Source of the DNA: Sclerodactyla briareus
Lineage: Eukaryota > Echinodermata > Holothuroidea > Dendrochirotida > Sclerodactylidae
Reading direction: 5' to 3'
Length of the DNA: 64,000 nt
Assembly (NCBI GenBank): GCA_026419785.1
Contig: JAODTK010000389.1
Coordinates: forward strand, 1-64,000
In this document: one piece after another, positions 11,758 to 24,409 of the stretch
Layout of the letters: every line of letters starts with the position of its first letter
Numbering within the stretch: the stretch's first letter is position 1
Notes under the pieces: model-generated
The model's database searches: none
Told to the model about the DNA's origin: nothing
The model's input: only the letters and a program-made list of their open reading frames with translations
Translations under genes and position numbers: made by a program

Positions 11758-14699
11758 CACAATGGGCTTCAACAAGTGGGGGACGGAGGGGACATGTCCC
11801 CCCCCCCCACTTTCAGAAAGGTGGGGGGCTATCATATCCGCTTGTCCCCCCCCTCCCCCCTCTTTCCGGACCGTAATAACAATAGCACGTGGCCAGATTT
11901 GTATCACTCTAAACTGATTCATTTTTGTCTAACCAAACAGAATCGCGTTGGAAAACAAGTCCACTTTTTCCAGGTGCGGCCCCCACGTGAAGATCGGACC
12001 GACTAGGGCCGAAGTCGACGGATTACCCATTTTTGTCATACGAGTTCCGAATTTTGAATCGACTCGCCAAAATTGCATAATTTGTGCAGTTTTCGCTCGC
12101 AATAGCGTTTTTCCTTCCACCGTTTAGACTACATATGCGATTTAATGTTTTTCGAATCATTTGTTCCTCATTGATTCAGAAGCTTTGGGGCCAAGACTGC
12201 CCCCCCCCCCCCTCCCATTGTTGCGCACATGAAAAACTCGGGCGAAATTCGTGGAAAATTTTGGAAGGGGAAAAAAGGCAGGGGGAAAAAATGCCTGAAT
12301 TTTCTCGATAAAATACCAGGAAACAGCAATTTTTCTGCGGGTAGTTTCCCTCCTTCCCGTCACGACTGTAAAATTTGGGTACAACTTTTTTTGCTCCGAA
12401 ATGGAGTGGTCCCGCACGGCCATGCTTTCTCCTTCGATCCACCAGAAGACTGTTCGGTAGACCCCTGGAATCCCACGGCTAAACAAATCCAGAGTAGAAA
12501 AGGTAATATAGAAAGACCATGTGTAACTCGGTAATCATCTTAGTATGCACAATGACACTTTTTTAATCTGTCCTTTTTAACTCAATCACACATATTAGAT
12601 TGGGTTCTACTATTGCCTGGCCAGTGCCGTTGCCTTCGCATTGGAGGGTAATGTCATCTCTGAAATTTTCTTTGTCCACTTCGCGCCAACCAGATTGTGG
12701 CGCTCCGCTCATATGCTATTTGATCGATGTTCCCCCCCCCCCACTTTTCAAAATGGTCTGACGCCCCTGCCCCCTCCCGGACCTTCCAGTTTCGCGGATA
12801 TACTTAATCATCAAAGGTCACGGGCGGAATCCTGGGGGACGAGGGGGACACAACCCCAATAGTAAGGAAGTCGCCCATTGACTTTTGACTTCGCACACGT
12901 AATTTTTGCGATGTATGGCGATGCCCCCCCCCCCCGCCAATTGCACAGATGTCTCCACCCCCGAACTAAAAAAACAATATAAACACAAATCTTTCAAAGG
13001 TTCCCTCATAATAATACTATCAGTGTCGAATCCTGTCACTATGACATATATGAACGGGTTCACCGTGTTTCGTGACATTTCGTTTTCAAATTCATACACT
13101 TGGTCAAATGTAGGACGGCAATTTGGTAAGGAACTTCCCATTGTATATGTTGCGGCCTTCATAGCCTCGATTCTTAAGATCTAAGAGAACCAACGAAATT
13201 TAACCGATATTAAGCGTGCCAATTGGGGTGAAATGAGCAGCACTGTTTATGGCGCACCTGAACACTCCTGTTACGTCGAGAGAGGAACCACGTGAGACGA
13301 CCAATAACGTCGTGTGACAACAAGTGCTTCTAAAAACTCCTGTCAGCCACTTACGGTTCCACGGTGGCATCAATAGTGTCCAGAGTCAATTCTTACCCCC
13401 GTGTCGTTACAATGACTGTTGTAATTCGTTTTTGGTAAATCGACAGATCTCGCAAGGAACATGCCAGGACTTTCCAAATTTGGGATTAGGGTTTTTGAAA
13501 CATCCTCCATCCTCTATGCCAGTTTAAATATTATAATCGGATTCGTGACTTTTGGTTTCTAATGAGGTAAATCCACAATCTATTAACCAGCTATTCGTAG
13601 AAACTGGTATATTGTCTCAACCTTGTGTCATTACCTAATTATCAGCTTTTTCGGGGGTGTAATAATTAGAGTGTTCTGATTGGTGGGTATGGGAAGTTGC
13701 ATTGTCGGGTCTGTATAATGATTGTGAGGCAGAATACGTCCCTGGTCACGGGTGGCTGGTACCTGAAAGTAACGGCCTATAATTATTTTTTATATATCGC
13801 GGACACGGTAGGCCCCACAAAGACCCATCTATACTAGCTAGTCATATCGGGTAGAAGTTGAAGAGCCCTGGGCGTCCCGCCGACCACAGTTCTGCCGGGA
13901 TGGAGGTAGGCGCAGTTCTGAGTCCCATTTTTTTGGGGGGTGGAGGGTACTTGGTGGCGGGGGCTAAACAGAGTGGCATAATTGTGGATTACTATCTAGC
14001 GGACTGCCACTGGTTTGCGCGGAGCGCACCATAACATGTTTGACTCACAACTCTCCTGATGGCCGGAAACGGCACTCCACGAGGGTCTATCCTCCATGTT
14101 CCGCATCCTTGAAATATAATCTTGTGTCTGCACATTTCTCAATTAACGTAAAAAGTGTTGTGTAAAAATATATAATCTGATTCACATGGGTTACTGCCTG
14201 CATATAAGCATCATTATGGCGGTGTGGTGGCATTATTGCAATATGACCTTTGCTTTGTAATTGACAGAATGGCACTCTGTTTACGGAGCTGTTGGGCTCA
14301 TATGAACTGTTAACCAATCAGTTCACCAAATTTGCAGCAATTGCACTTGCTGCTTGAAGCCAGCACGCACGGCTCTAGACCTAGTCTTCCGGAGAGGGGG
14401 ATTATAGTTGGTTTGAAACGACAGAATAGAAATCTGACTGGAAAGTAAGTGAGCGGTAGGTAAAGTTACTCTTTTTTGAATTTTCGATCAATGCGAAAAT
14501 AATCAACTCGATTTTACATATAAGTACAACTGCACTACTGACTACCATGAACGTCACTTAATAGTCGGCATCCGTGCCCAACTCTCTATATGGACCATGT
14601 CCCGTGTGATCAAGGTGTGCTGTGATTCACAGACCTAACGATGACCTATCCCTAATTTTTACTACGATACTGACCATTTCGTATTTCGTGTACAACCTT
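11758..14699. other. No gene recognised; C/G tracts
   Basis: Includes repeated stretches where C and G runs face each other ('ggggacatgtcccccccccc' near 11,790, and similar arrangements near 12,730 and 12,840) and could form hairpins. The short frames here, at most 114 codons, have no recognisable domains. Confidence 0.5.
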
Positions 14700-14890
14700 C
14701 ATAATATAGGGCACAACAGACATGATGCCCCTTTCGAACTCCTCCGAGTTTTTCCCTAGGGCGTACATGTGACAAGTTCATATCAATCGGCTAAAGCGTT
14801 GAAGAGCTTTTTGCACTAACGGCTAGAGTTTCCTGCGGCGGCAACGAGATGGCGGCTGCCAACAACCCCAAACCATAATATCCCCACTCC
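14700..14890 (+). repeat. GCGGCGG-containing dispersed repeat, copy B
   Basis: About 190 bp. Key words are 'ctttcgaactcc', 'gcgtacatgtgacaagttc', 'atcaatcggctaaagcgttg', 'tttcctgcggcgg' and 'aatatcccc'. The reverse complement of 34,365-34,560 gives the same order. It lies about 100 bp before the 22-bp minisatellite. Confidence 0.6.
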
Positions 14891-14995
14891 CACTTCCAGT
14901 TTTGTCGCTGGGATATAATTATACGCCTCACACTGTTGACGTCCGTCGGGAATTTCCTTCTGGGTCCATTTTTGCGGGGACCTACCCGTCAGGCG

Positions 14996-16798
14996 GTTTA
15001 TCCGCCTGCACATGTATAGTGACCCGCTTGCACATGTATAGTTATTACCGCCCGGCCTGCCCAGGATATTTTTACCCGCCTGCACAATTCTATAGTTCAC
15101 CCCCCTGCACATGAATAGTTCACCCGCCTGCACATGTTAATTACCCGCCGGCACCATTTATAGTTCACCCACCTGCACATGTATAGTTACCGGCCTGCAC
15201 ATGCATATTTCACAAGCCTGCACATGTATAGTTACCGGCCTGCACATGTATTGTTACCCCCTGCAACATGTTCGTTCACCCCCGCACATGTATAGTTCCC
15301 CGCCTGCCCATGTATCGTTTACCCGCCTGCACATGTATTGTTCACCTTCACTCCGCCTGCACATGTATAGTTCCCGGCCTTGCCATTGATTGGTTCACCC
15401 CCTACACATGTATAGTTTCACCCACCTGCCACATGTATAGTTTCACCGCGCCTGCACATAATAGTTACCCGCCGCACATTAGTTTACCCCGCCCCGCACA
15501 TGTATATTAACCCGCCTGCACTGTATAGTTCACACCCACCTGCACATTTATATAGTTCACACCCGCCTGCACATGATAAGTTACCCCGCCCTGTTACAGT
15601 ATCTTTAACCCCCTACACATGTATAGTTCATTCGCCTGCACATGTATAGTTTCCCCGCCTGCGCATGTATAGTTTTTACCCGCCTGCACATGTATAGTTC
15701 CCGGCCTGCCACATGTATAGTCCACCCGCCTGCCCATGTATATTACCCGCCTGCACATGAATGTTCCCGCCTGCAATGTTAGTTACCCGCCTGCACATGT
15801 ATAGTTACCCCCCGCCTGCACATGTATAGTTCACCCGCTGCCAAGTATAGTTACATGTAATAGTTCCCCCCCGCGCACATGTATAGTCACCCCTCTTGCA
15901 CATGTATAGTTACCGGCCTGCACATGTGTAGTTACCCTCCTGCACACATGTAACAGTTACCCCCGCTGCCCATTTATATTTTACCCCGCCTGCCATGTAT
16001 AGTTACCACCCACCCGCCAGCCCATGTATCAGTTCACCCGCCTGCCCTGTATATGTCCCTCTGCCACATGTATCGTACTGTATAGTTACCCGCCTGCAAC
16101 ATGTATATTTCCCGCCTGCACATTATAGTTACCAACCCGCCTACACATTTCTAGTTCCCCGCCTGCACATGTATAGTTCACCCGCCTGCACACGTGTAGT
16201 TCTCGCCTGCACATGTATGTTCACCGCCTGCACATGTAACAGTGTGCCCGCCACACATGTATAGGTGCCCGCCTGCACATGTATAGTTACCCCCCCGCAC
16301 ATGTCTAGTTAACCCGCCTGCACTGTATATTTACATGTTATTACACCGCCTGCCCATGTAAGTCCCCCCCGCCTGCCCATGTATAGTTACCCGCCAGCAC
16401 ATGTATAGTTACCAACCTTCCGCACATGTACAGGTACCCCCGCCTGCACATGTATAGTTACCCGCCCTGACATGTTATAGTCACCCCGCCTGCAAATGTA
16501 TAGTTAACCACCCGCCTGCCATGTATATTTACCTACCCGCCTGCACATGTATCGTGTACTCTCGCCTGCACATTATAGTTACCCGCCTGCACATGTCTAG
16601 TTTTACATGTATAGGTTACCCGCCTGCACTTATAGTTTCACCCGCTGCAAAACATGTATAGGGTTACATGTATAGTTCAACCCGCCTGCCCATTAATATC
16701 ACACCGCGCTCACATGTGTAGTTACCCGCCTACACATGTATATTTCACACCCGCCTGCACATGTAGAGTTACATGTATAAGTGTGGGTCGCCCCGCCT
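14996..16798 (+). repeat. 22-bp minisatellite array
   Basis: About 80 head-to-tail copies of a 22-bp unit built on 'CCTGCACATGTATAG' with 'TTACCCG' or 'TTCACCCG' between. Most units differ from the consensus by single-base deletions or extra C's, and a few short stretches carry 'acatgtatag' without the 'cctgc' part. Open frames crossing it are rich in Cys-Thr-Cys or Pro and reflect only the repeat. The array ends abruptly at about 16,800 with unique DNA beyond. Confidence 0.95.
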
Positions 16799-17045
16799 CA
16801 CTGTATGGTTATTTGGGCTGAACAACTTCACTTTCGAAAATGTTGTGTAACTAACGAGTCCTGTGACTAGCACCCTATCCTGACGTTCTGCTTCTTGATG
16901 AAAGATGAAAGCTACATGCAACGGGAAACATAGACAGAGCAGGAGATGTGCTAGCGCTGACTTGGCTCGATTTTCAAATAAAATGCCGCGAAAGAATGCA
17001 CCATTTTTCCACGACCGTGATGTTCAAGTATTTTCGGAAGACCTC
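16799..17045. other. Unique spacer
   Basis: About 250 bp between the minisatellite and the next dispersed element. No gene, RNA or repeat recognised. Confidence 0.5.
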
Positions 17046-17047
17046 AT

Positions 17048-18445
17048 CCCATAAAGCCAAAAACGGCTTAGTGATTCCTTGACCCTTTCCTGACAACCTA
17101 TAGCCATACACAAGGTACAATGGAGATTGTAACCAGCTCATTGGGGCAACAACGACTGAACAAAATTTTCCTAATCTTTCCCAACAACCAATAGGGTTCA
17201 TGTACTCTGATAAGAAAAGCTACACACTAAATTTCCAGATTTTCGAACTTTCATTCACCTCTGGTGACCTCAGATGGCCTCTGACCTCACCCCAAAGCAA
17301 TGGGGCCCATTTATTCATCGCGGGGAACACCATACCCATTATGCGCCTTCATCCATCCATGTGGTGTCGTGTTATTGTGTTTACAAGTCCAAATTGACCA
17401 AAATATTGACTTTTCACAATCTTTATATTTTGAATCAAATTCAACCCCCACCTATACCAAAAACAATAGGGTTTCCTGTTCTTTCTCCCCAATGTGGAAC
17501 TACACACTAATTTCAACCTGATCAACCAACCATTCTGGACTTATCGTGTTTAAAAAATGATATGTCGACTTTGAGACCCGCCTGGGTCCCTCAGATACCT
17601 CTGACCTGACCCCCAAACGATAGGTTTCATGTTCTCAATCATGGGGACACACATACCAAGTATGAGGCTTCACATCACTCCGATGGGGGCGAGTTTATCG
17701 TGTTTTACAGCCAAAATTGGCTAATTTATTGACTTTTCACAAATTTTCTGTTTTCGCGACAGAATTCACCAACGACCCATACCGAAAACATAGGGTTCCT
17801 GTACTCCCCCCCATAAGAAAGCTACATACCCAATTTCGACCTGAATCTGACAACCATTCTGGACATTATCGTGCTACAAGGTTTTCAGACTTTGACCTCT
17901 GGTGACCTCAGATAACCTCTAACTGACCCCAAAACAATGGGTTCATGTACTCATCATGGGGAACACACATACCAAGTATGAGCTCATTCCCTGTAGAGCC
18001 GAGTTGAGTTATCCGTGTTTACAAGCTGCCAAAGTTGGGCAAAATGTCGACTTTTCACAAATTTTCTATTTGACTCAAATGCACCACCCCACCTATACCA
18101 AAAACCATAGGGTTCCTGTGCTCCCCATAGAAAGCTAACACACTAAAATTTCACCTGATCAGACCAACACCATTCTTAACTTATCGGGTTACCAGATTTG
18201 CAGACTTTGTGCTATGGTGACCTCAGATGACCCTCACCTGACCCGCAAAACAATAGCGTCCATTCTCATCATGGGGAACACACTACCAAGTATGAGTTTA
18301 TCATCCATCCAGTTTGGTCGAGTTATCGTGTCTACCACAGCGTCACATACAACCCACGCAACACCACCCACGCACCACATGTACATACACACACCACACA
18401 CACACTGTCATGACTGCTAGATCCTATGACGGAATTAAATAGGTA
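17048..18445 (+). mobile_element. 'GATTCCTTGAC'-end element with internal tandem repeats, copy 2
   Basis: It starts at 'aaaacggcttagtgattcct' and ends near 18,445. The complement of the right end reads 'ctacctatttaattccgtca', a decayed match to the left end. Inside are about three to four degenerate units of about 340-360 bp. Each unit carries 'ggtgacctcagatg', 'caatagggttc', 'gagttatcgtgtttacaa' and 'gacttttcacaaattttct'. An imperfect (AC)n tract precedes the right end (18,335-18,410). No transposase is encoded, so this is a non-autonomous element. Superfamily is undetermined. Confidence 0.65.
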
Positions 18446-19957
18446 GAATGAAGGCTGCAATGAAAAATTAAGAAATGAATATCGACCAGTTTCCCGATTT
18501 ATTGTCAATTTTCAGTGAATGTTCTCATCGCCCAAAATAGAAAAGGCCCCGGAAGTTGTTGCTCTTCCCAATCTGGTGTTCTGTAAACGATTTTTTTTCT
18601 GCAAACGCTTCGCGTCAACTGGTGGTGGCGCGAATTGTAATGACTAAACATAGATCGGTTCTTCGAGAGAGTTGCTTCTGAAATAACTCCGGAAATTTTA
18701 GGGATTTTGTTTACTTACTGCCATAGGAGTCACACTACTGTCGTTTTCCTGGCTGAGCAGGTCTGTATCGGCTAAACTCCGGTTGGCCGATGTTCGATCT
18801 TGAGCTGATCCTCGCGCGCTGCCATAAACTGGCACCTTACCATATTCTGCATGTGGTATACTTGCCCTCCGCCAGTGTTCCCCGAACAACACCAATTTCG
18901 CTCTGCAGAGGTGCACATTGGGAATCATAAGACCTCTAACCCTCTTTTCCGGGGAACTCAGAGACCTCATAATTCAAACTGAATCATCTTGGAGCTGTCA
19001 TCTTATCACTTGACTTGTATTTATGTTTGTAATAGCTCGCCGGACTGTTGGATGGGGGTCATGCTGGGGGATGAGATTGCGTATACGGCGCTGAGTGGTC
19101 GCTAATAAAAGCCCGTACCATGCATATAACATAGTTGGGCCCGGTTGGGTGGGGTGGTCCATGTGTGCGGGGGGCGAGTGGCTGGCATACCGAGAGGAAA
19201 AGAGAAGGTGATTCACAATGTAAGGAAAGAGAAGTGCAACGTGGCGGCTGAGGGACCGAATCATAACTAGAATCGGCACGACCACGCGTCTATTGATAGC
19301 CATTCCCTAGGTTTCGTAGTAGATCGGAATAGATAAACATGATCGGGGTAATATGTGACGCGCTCGCATAATCTACAATAAAGCACTAACTACATCAGTC
19401 TCTAACTTCAGTTAGCGTATAACCCCAACGAAGAAAACAGCCGATGCTATCAATACGAACAGACCGCCTATCGAAGAAGGACAAAACAAACAAATCTGGA
19501 GGTATCGCACTTCCTCTGGTACTTTCGCGGCAACTTCTAAAACCCCGCCCTCTCCTGTTCTTCCTCGATCAACCAGAACTGCATACACCTTCTAGTTCTT
19601 CGTTGGTTAGACTACATTCGTCATTTCAGGGTAATGCAGAATAAGCATTTCCCTGGTCATTCAAGTTGCCAATCACCACGCTATTCAATGCGTGCACTGC
19701 CCAGTGTTGAACCCCAGATCTGCTCTTCATTATTTTGTTCTTTAGCTGAACATAACGAGGCCAGTATCGGACAAAATGTCACCGGACCAGTGCATTTTTG
19801 GAACTATTTACAATGTTTAATCTAATAGCTCCATCAATGTTAATATCATATCTCCACATGTTAACATAATACTCTGTTAATGCACTGGACTCTTGTCCGC
19901 GAGTGCAATGCGCGACGATAGTCCGGCTTTAAAAGGTTTCAAACTTACAAACATATT

Positions 19958-20034
19958 AACGCCAGTAGGTCTCAAGTTCAACCGAATTCGACAAACGATC
20001 CGATTATGGCGTCCCTTCATCGTAAGGTCCTACG
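19958..20034 (+). repeat. Direct repeat, left copy
   Basis: A segment of about 77 bp starting 'aacgccagtaggtctcaagt' and ending 'catcgtaaggtcctacg'. It recurs 330 bp downstream with about 10 percent differences. Confidence 0.75.
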
Positions 20035-20287
20035 AAAGAGCATAGGCATCCGTAAGCATATGATTACAGGATTACAAGGCAGACCAGACAGGTCTAGTCG
20101 AAAACTCCATGCCGAAACGAAACAACAGATGATACGGCAAATCGACGGATGCCTTTAAGACATAAACAATATTGTTTTGCGTTATAACAGACTGTCCGCA
20201 TAGGTTTAACTTGCAGCGCTGACGATCCTGTCAGTTGTGCAGGGGTGACGGAGTCCTGGTTTTTTTGCATGGCAGATGTACCGGTGC

Positions 20288-20365
20288 AACGCCAGTAGGT
20301 CTCAAGTTTTAACCGAATTCCGACAACGATTGATTTAGGCGCCCTTTCATCGTAAGGTCCCTACG
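20288..20365 (+). repeat. Direct repeat, right copy
   Basis: Second copy of the 19,958-20,034 segment, with the same start and end words. The 250 bp between the copies has no recognisable gene. They could be solo remnants of element ends or a small tandem duplication. Confidence 0.75.
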
Positions 20366-23300
20366 GGCCCTGACGTGAATGTTTCTGGACAGTGGGAGGA
20401 GGGAGTACGATCCTTCGGAATGTCCCTCCTGGTTTTTTATTGACAGAACTAAAATTTGTTCGTTGTAACTTAGTTTTTCGAGTACTACGAACAGGAGATA
20501 CATTGCGCCCCAAACTTTAACTGATTTATTACCCTTTGAGTTTGTAGACTATCGGAATGTAAGTATTTATATAGATATTCAGAGTCAATGTTTCGTTTGT
20601 CCAATTCGGTCCTTCGCCCCTGCCTATTTCCTAGACTTGAACAAAATGAGAATATACGAGGGATAAACTTGGTTGGAAAAATGGAGGGTGGGGTTTGAGA
20701 ATCGATTGTTGTAACAGGGTTTCTCCTATATGCTGCTTCGTTCCTAAAACAATAATTGGGAAATCTCTCATTCTTTCTTCCTCAGAACTTGGCAGTATGA
20801 ACAATGGGAGGAACCTACTTCGTTAGCACAGAGTGAAGAGTTAATCGAGCTCTCGCGCGGCGGTAATTCAGTGCATTTCCAGCAATGTCTATTTTGTTAC
20901 TGTTGGAAAATGTCAGCCAACGGTATCGGCCGATATAGACGAAAATAATATCGGTTATGGACAAAAACTGACGGTGACGTTATCGGCCAAACAGTATTAT
21001 TACAACGGAATTTGCACCTAGCTTACTGTGCGCAGTTAAACAGATCTGCGGCAACTGCTGGCAGCATATGTGGGCTAGCAGGTCAGAACCACCTGTACGT
21101 TTGCGCGAGTTTATGTGCGGGTATGCAGCGACGATAAAAACGACTGACCAGGATCTGCTTTGGTCGTGAAATCATTTACAATTGCCCAAAATCTCGAAAA
21201 TGAATCGTTGGAATGTTAAGAAACGCCGGCTATTGTAGGTTGGATTTTTTCTTCCGCAACAAAATCGGTTCTTGTTTACTAGGTTGTCTAGAATTCCTGT
21301 TCGTCTCAAAGAATTGTTGTAATGCCTGCTTTGCTCGGAATGAGGATGGCGACCTCTTGAATATAATTATTCACTACTTCGGGGGGATATGGGCCGGTCT
21401 TCCAGCTTTCACCGTTTCTGGCCTAGCTCCTGAACTTGTAATATAGTGGCTTATTCCACTTTTGAAAGCAACAGCAACATTTCAGCACTTTTCCTTGGTG
21501 GTGGCGTGCCTTCTTCGTGCTTATTGTCACAATCAGAGCATCAAGCGCAACTGGGGGCACTATGTATCCTACTACGTTCCTCAATGACCCACGAGACATT
21601 AGTGGGGGCGGCGTGAATTGAGCCCCCCCCCCTCTCTTATCACTGGTGCTTTTCTTGTTTTCTATCGCGCGGGGGGCTTTCCCATCGGTACCCCACCGTC
21701 AGGCTGTGGACGCCCCCCGGGGAACCGAATACCCCATCCTCGTCCGCGCCTCTTCTTTGTCAACCGCCTATCTCTTGCCTTTGCATTTTACACGTTATCT
21801 TGGTGGACGCCTACGAAACACGCCCCTCCATACACTCACTGGTCGCTCTACTATTGATCTTCGCTTTGCCTTCCATAATCTTTGCTGAATTCCATCACTG
21901 TCATTGCGACATGTAATTACATCCGGATATTTTTTTTTCAACTCCGACGTCCATTAGAAAGATCGTATCGTATCAAACAGTGTGATTGCGTGAACATTCC
22001 TATTGACACAAAAACACGTTTCACTCGAAGGCCTATGAATTATCGTATCGTATTGTATCGCACCATGGGTGACCAACCCTTAATGGTCCTAACACCCCCT
22101 ACGCAACCTCGCCCCTCCCATCTGCCCATCACCACATGACAATCTCAACACATACTGCGTGGTCTGCCGTTTGTCTGAAATAAGGATTTATCCATGTGGC
22201 TATCTTCATCAGTTTCTAGGAACCCATACGAATTGGTAATGGAAACGTTCTGTCTTGAACAGCATTCAGATTTAACAACCAGTCACACGTCACTCGTATC
22301 GTATTCTCAGTTCCAAACTATATATTCCGCATATCGAAGAACAAGACACAAACTGTGGTCGTCAGCCGCTCGCCCTAGCTGACCGGCTATGGCTAATATG
22401 CAACCAGAAAACTTTTAATACCCCATATTAGATATTGGCGGTTTACTTAAAATTCCATATAGTCGCACAGCTTGTAATTCCGATATTATCCTTTCCTTTC
22501 ACTGCCCTTCCCCTTCCTCCCCCCTACTTACCTTTGTGGAGAAAGAACAGATTACCTCCCCATTCACCAAATGAAGTGTGTCACCAATTCTGACGAAGTT
22601 GGAAATCACAAGAAGTAAGCAAAATTGACCTCCTGTGACTTCAAATGAAGCCATCCGGCAAGTTTTTCTTTCACATGGGACAAACTTTTAAAATTTTCGC
22701 GTAAATAAGCATAAGTTGGATGTAGCAGTATCCTACGAAAGTCATATGGGTCAACCAAATTGATTCCTACCAAATTGCACCGTATAATCCAATGACCCCC
22801 GCTTGTTTGGGTAGGTTGCATTAGTTGGTTGATAGGCTATTTCAGCCATCGACCTCACTCTGTTGACCTCAGATAGCTTTGGACTAGACAACACACAACA
22901 GCGGGATGGGGGGGGGGGTGAGGCAACACTTAGAGGGCGGCATTCCAAGGTTAGCCCGTTATGTCAGTATTGGTCTGATTAAAAGAGGTTTTCACGATGA
23001 CAACCGTATTTTTTCGACCAGGGCTTGGTGAATACGGGTCATTCTGTCAATTGACCCAGATTTGAAAAAATCTGTTCTTTCTTGATTTGATAATGTTGCT
23101 TTTTTCTTTAACAGAAAATTTTTTTGAGACATCTAAATGCAAATTTCACTGAGCCTTTTAGAACGGTTTCATCTACTGCTTTAAGCACAACTCAGCTCAC
23201 TCAATTGTTTGCAATTTGTGCAGAGACCTGTCGTGAAGGGTGGCGGTGGTAGGTAGTGGTACGGTTCCCAGTTGTGCTGGTTCTATTTGTTCTGGGTAAC

Positions 23301-24409
23301 CGCAGTTAGTGGTCTCACATGTTTTCGCTATTGGTGGAAACATGGGTCTCATACAGGATGTTTCGCCTGCACCTACCTCCCGTTATTTCAGGCTATCTTC
23401 CCGTGAAAACTGGTCAGGAAGGGGGGGGGGGCTTCCACCCCTCCCTCTGCCATATACACTACTGGTAGTACTCTTTAAATTAACTTTAGATTGAACTACT
23501 TTCTTGAGAATGCCCATAAAGGAAACATCAAAATTTGTCATCGTCCACTGGTAGTTAATGTATGCTGGCTACACGGATAGCTTAATGCACATAAACTTTG
23601 CAAGTTTATAGGTTTGTCCCTGAGACTGGACCAGTGATAACACAAAACGCACTGTTTACTATAGACAGCAGGGTAAGGATATTATGCTCATACTATGCAA
23701 GTCCACCCTACACTATCAGTCTGTCCAGGGCAATTGTGTAGAATTGGGAGATGGGGTAACTGTATAAGAACGGTGAAAAGGCGGACAATTGGGAGTCATA
23801 CAGACCTGTGTATTTACAGTATATCTACACACTATAACTTGGGGGTGGCATCTGGAGGTACAGGTTTTCTCAAATTGGGTATCGCATCCCCTGCCTGAGG
23901 GATTATTTGGGGGATCGAGACCCTGGTCACATTATGTCATTTTTTCCATCCCGACACAAGCATCTAAATTGCTGAGTGGCAGGTGGCACACAAATATTAA
24001 TACGTTTAAACGACATGTAGGCTCCCTGCATAGCGAAACTACATGCAGTTCGCCTAGGCGAACGAAACTTCCCTCTAAAATGTTTGTTGCCAAGATGTCA
24101 ATGTCCACGTCCAATTTAACAACACCCAGTGTTTTAGGCGTCTTGCCTTCCACACATTGCGTTCCTCGAGATAGCTCGTGACAGGATTGTTGTATTACAT
24201 TAGTCCATTTATTTCTGTTAATGGTTTGTCTCACAAACGAATCTGGTCATAAAATAAACTAGCACTCAATGTCACAAGATGGAAAGGTCAAATGAAGTCA
24301 GAAGGTCAATAGGTCGAATAGGTCACCAGATGTGTTTCGCCCCGACCGAACACAACTCTCCATTACGACAGCTCGCTAAAATGTTTCTTTGCCAAGATTT
24401 TAGGGATCA

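Larger units (their letters stand above)
18446..24405. other. No gene recognised; several small repeats
   Basis: About 6 kb with only short open frames (130 codons at most, 23,789-24,181) and no domain I recognise. One minus-strand frame (18,970-18,698) is Ser/Arg-rich and ordinary in composition, but it has no partner exon I can justify. A stretch at 20,925-21,000 has repeated TATCGGCC-type words, as seen in termini of some hAT elements. Another at 21,965-22,060 has CGTAT reiterations. C/G runs occur at 21,622-21,632, 22,908-22,918 and 23,420-23,430. Confidence 0.45.

Noticed and set aside
14996..16800. A CRISPR-like or zinc-finger-like array.
   Set aside because: The 22-bp units are contiguous without unique spacers, and the Cys-Thr-Cys frames change register every few units.
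18698..19303. Two minus-strand frames that could be exons of a host gene.
   Set aside because: No convincing splice sites joining them and no family resemblance.
20925..21000. A hAT element terminus based on TATCGGCC-type words.
   Set aside because: No partner end or 8-bp duplication could be found in the neighbourhood, so no element was annotated.
23789..24234. A 130-codon plus-strand frame and an overlapping 100-codon minus-strand frame.
   Set aside because: Opposite-strand overlap and no recognisable domain; neither can be supported.
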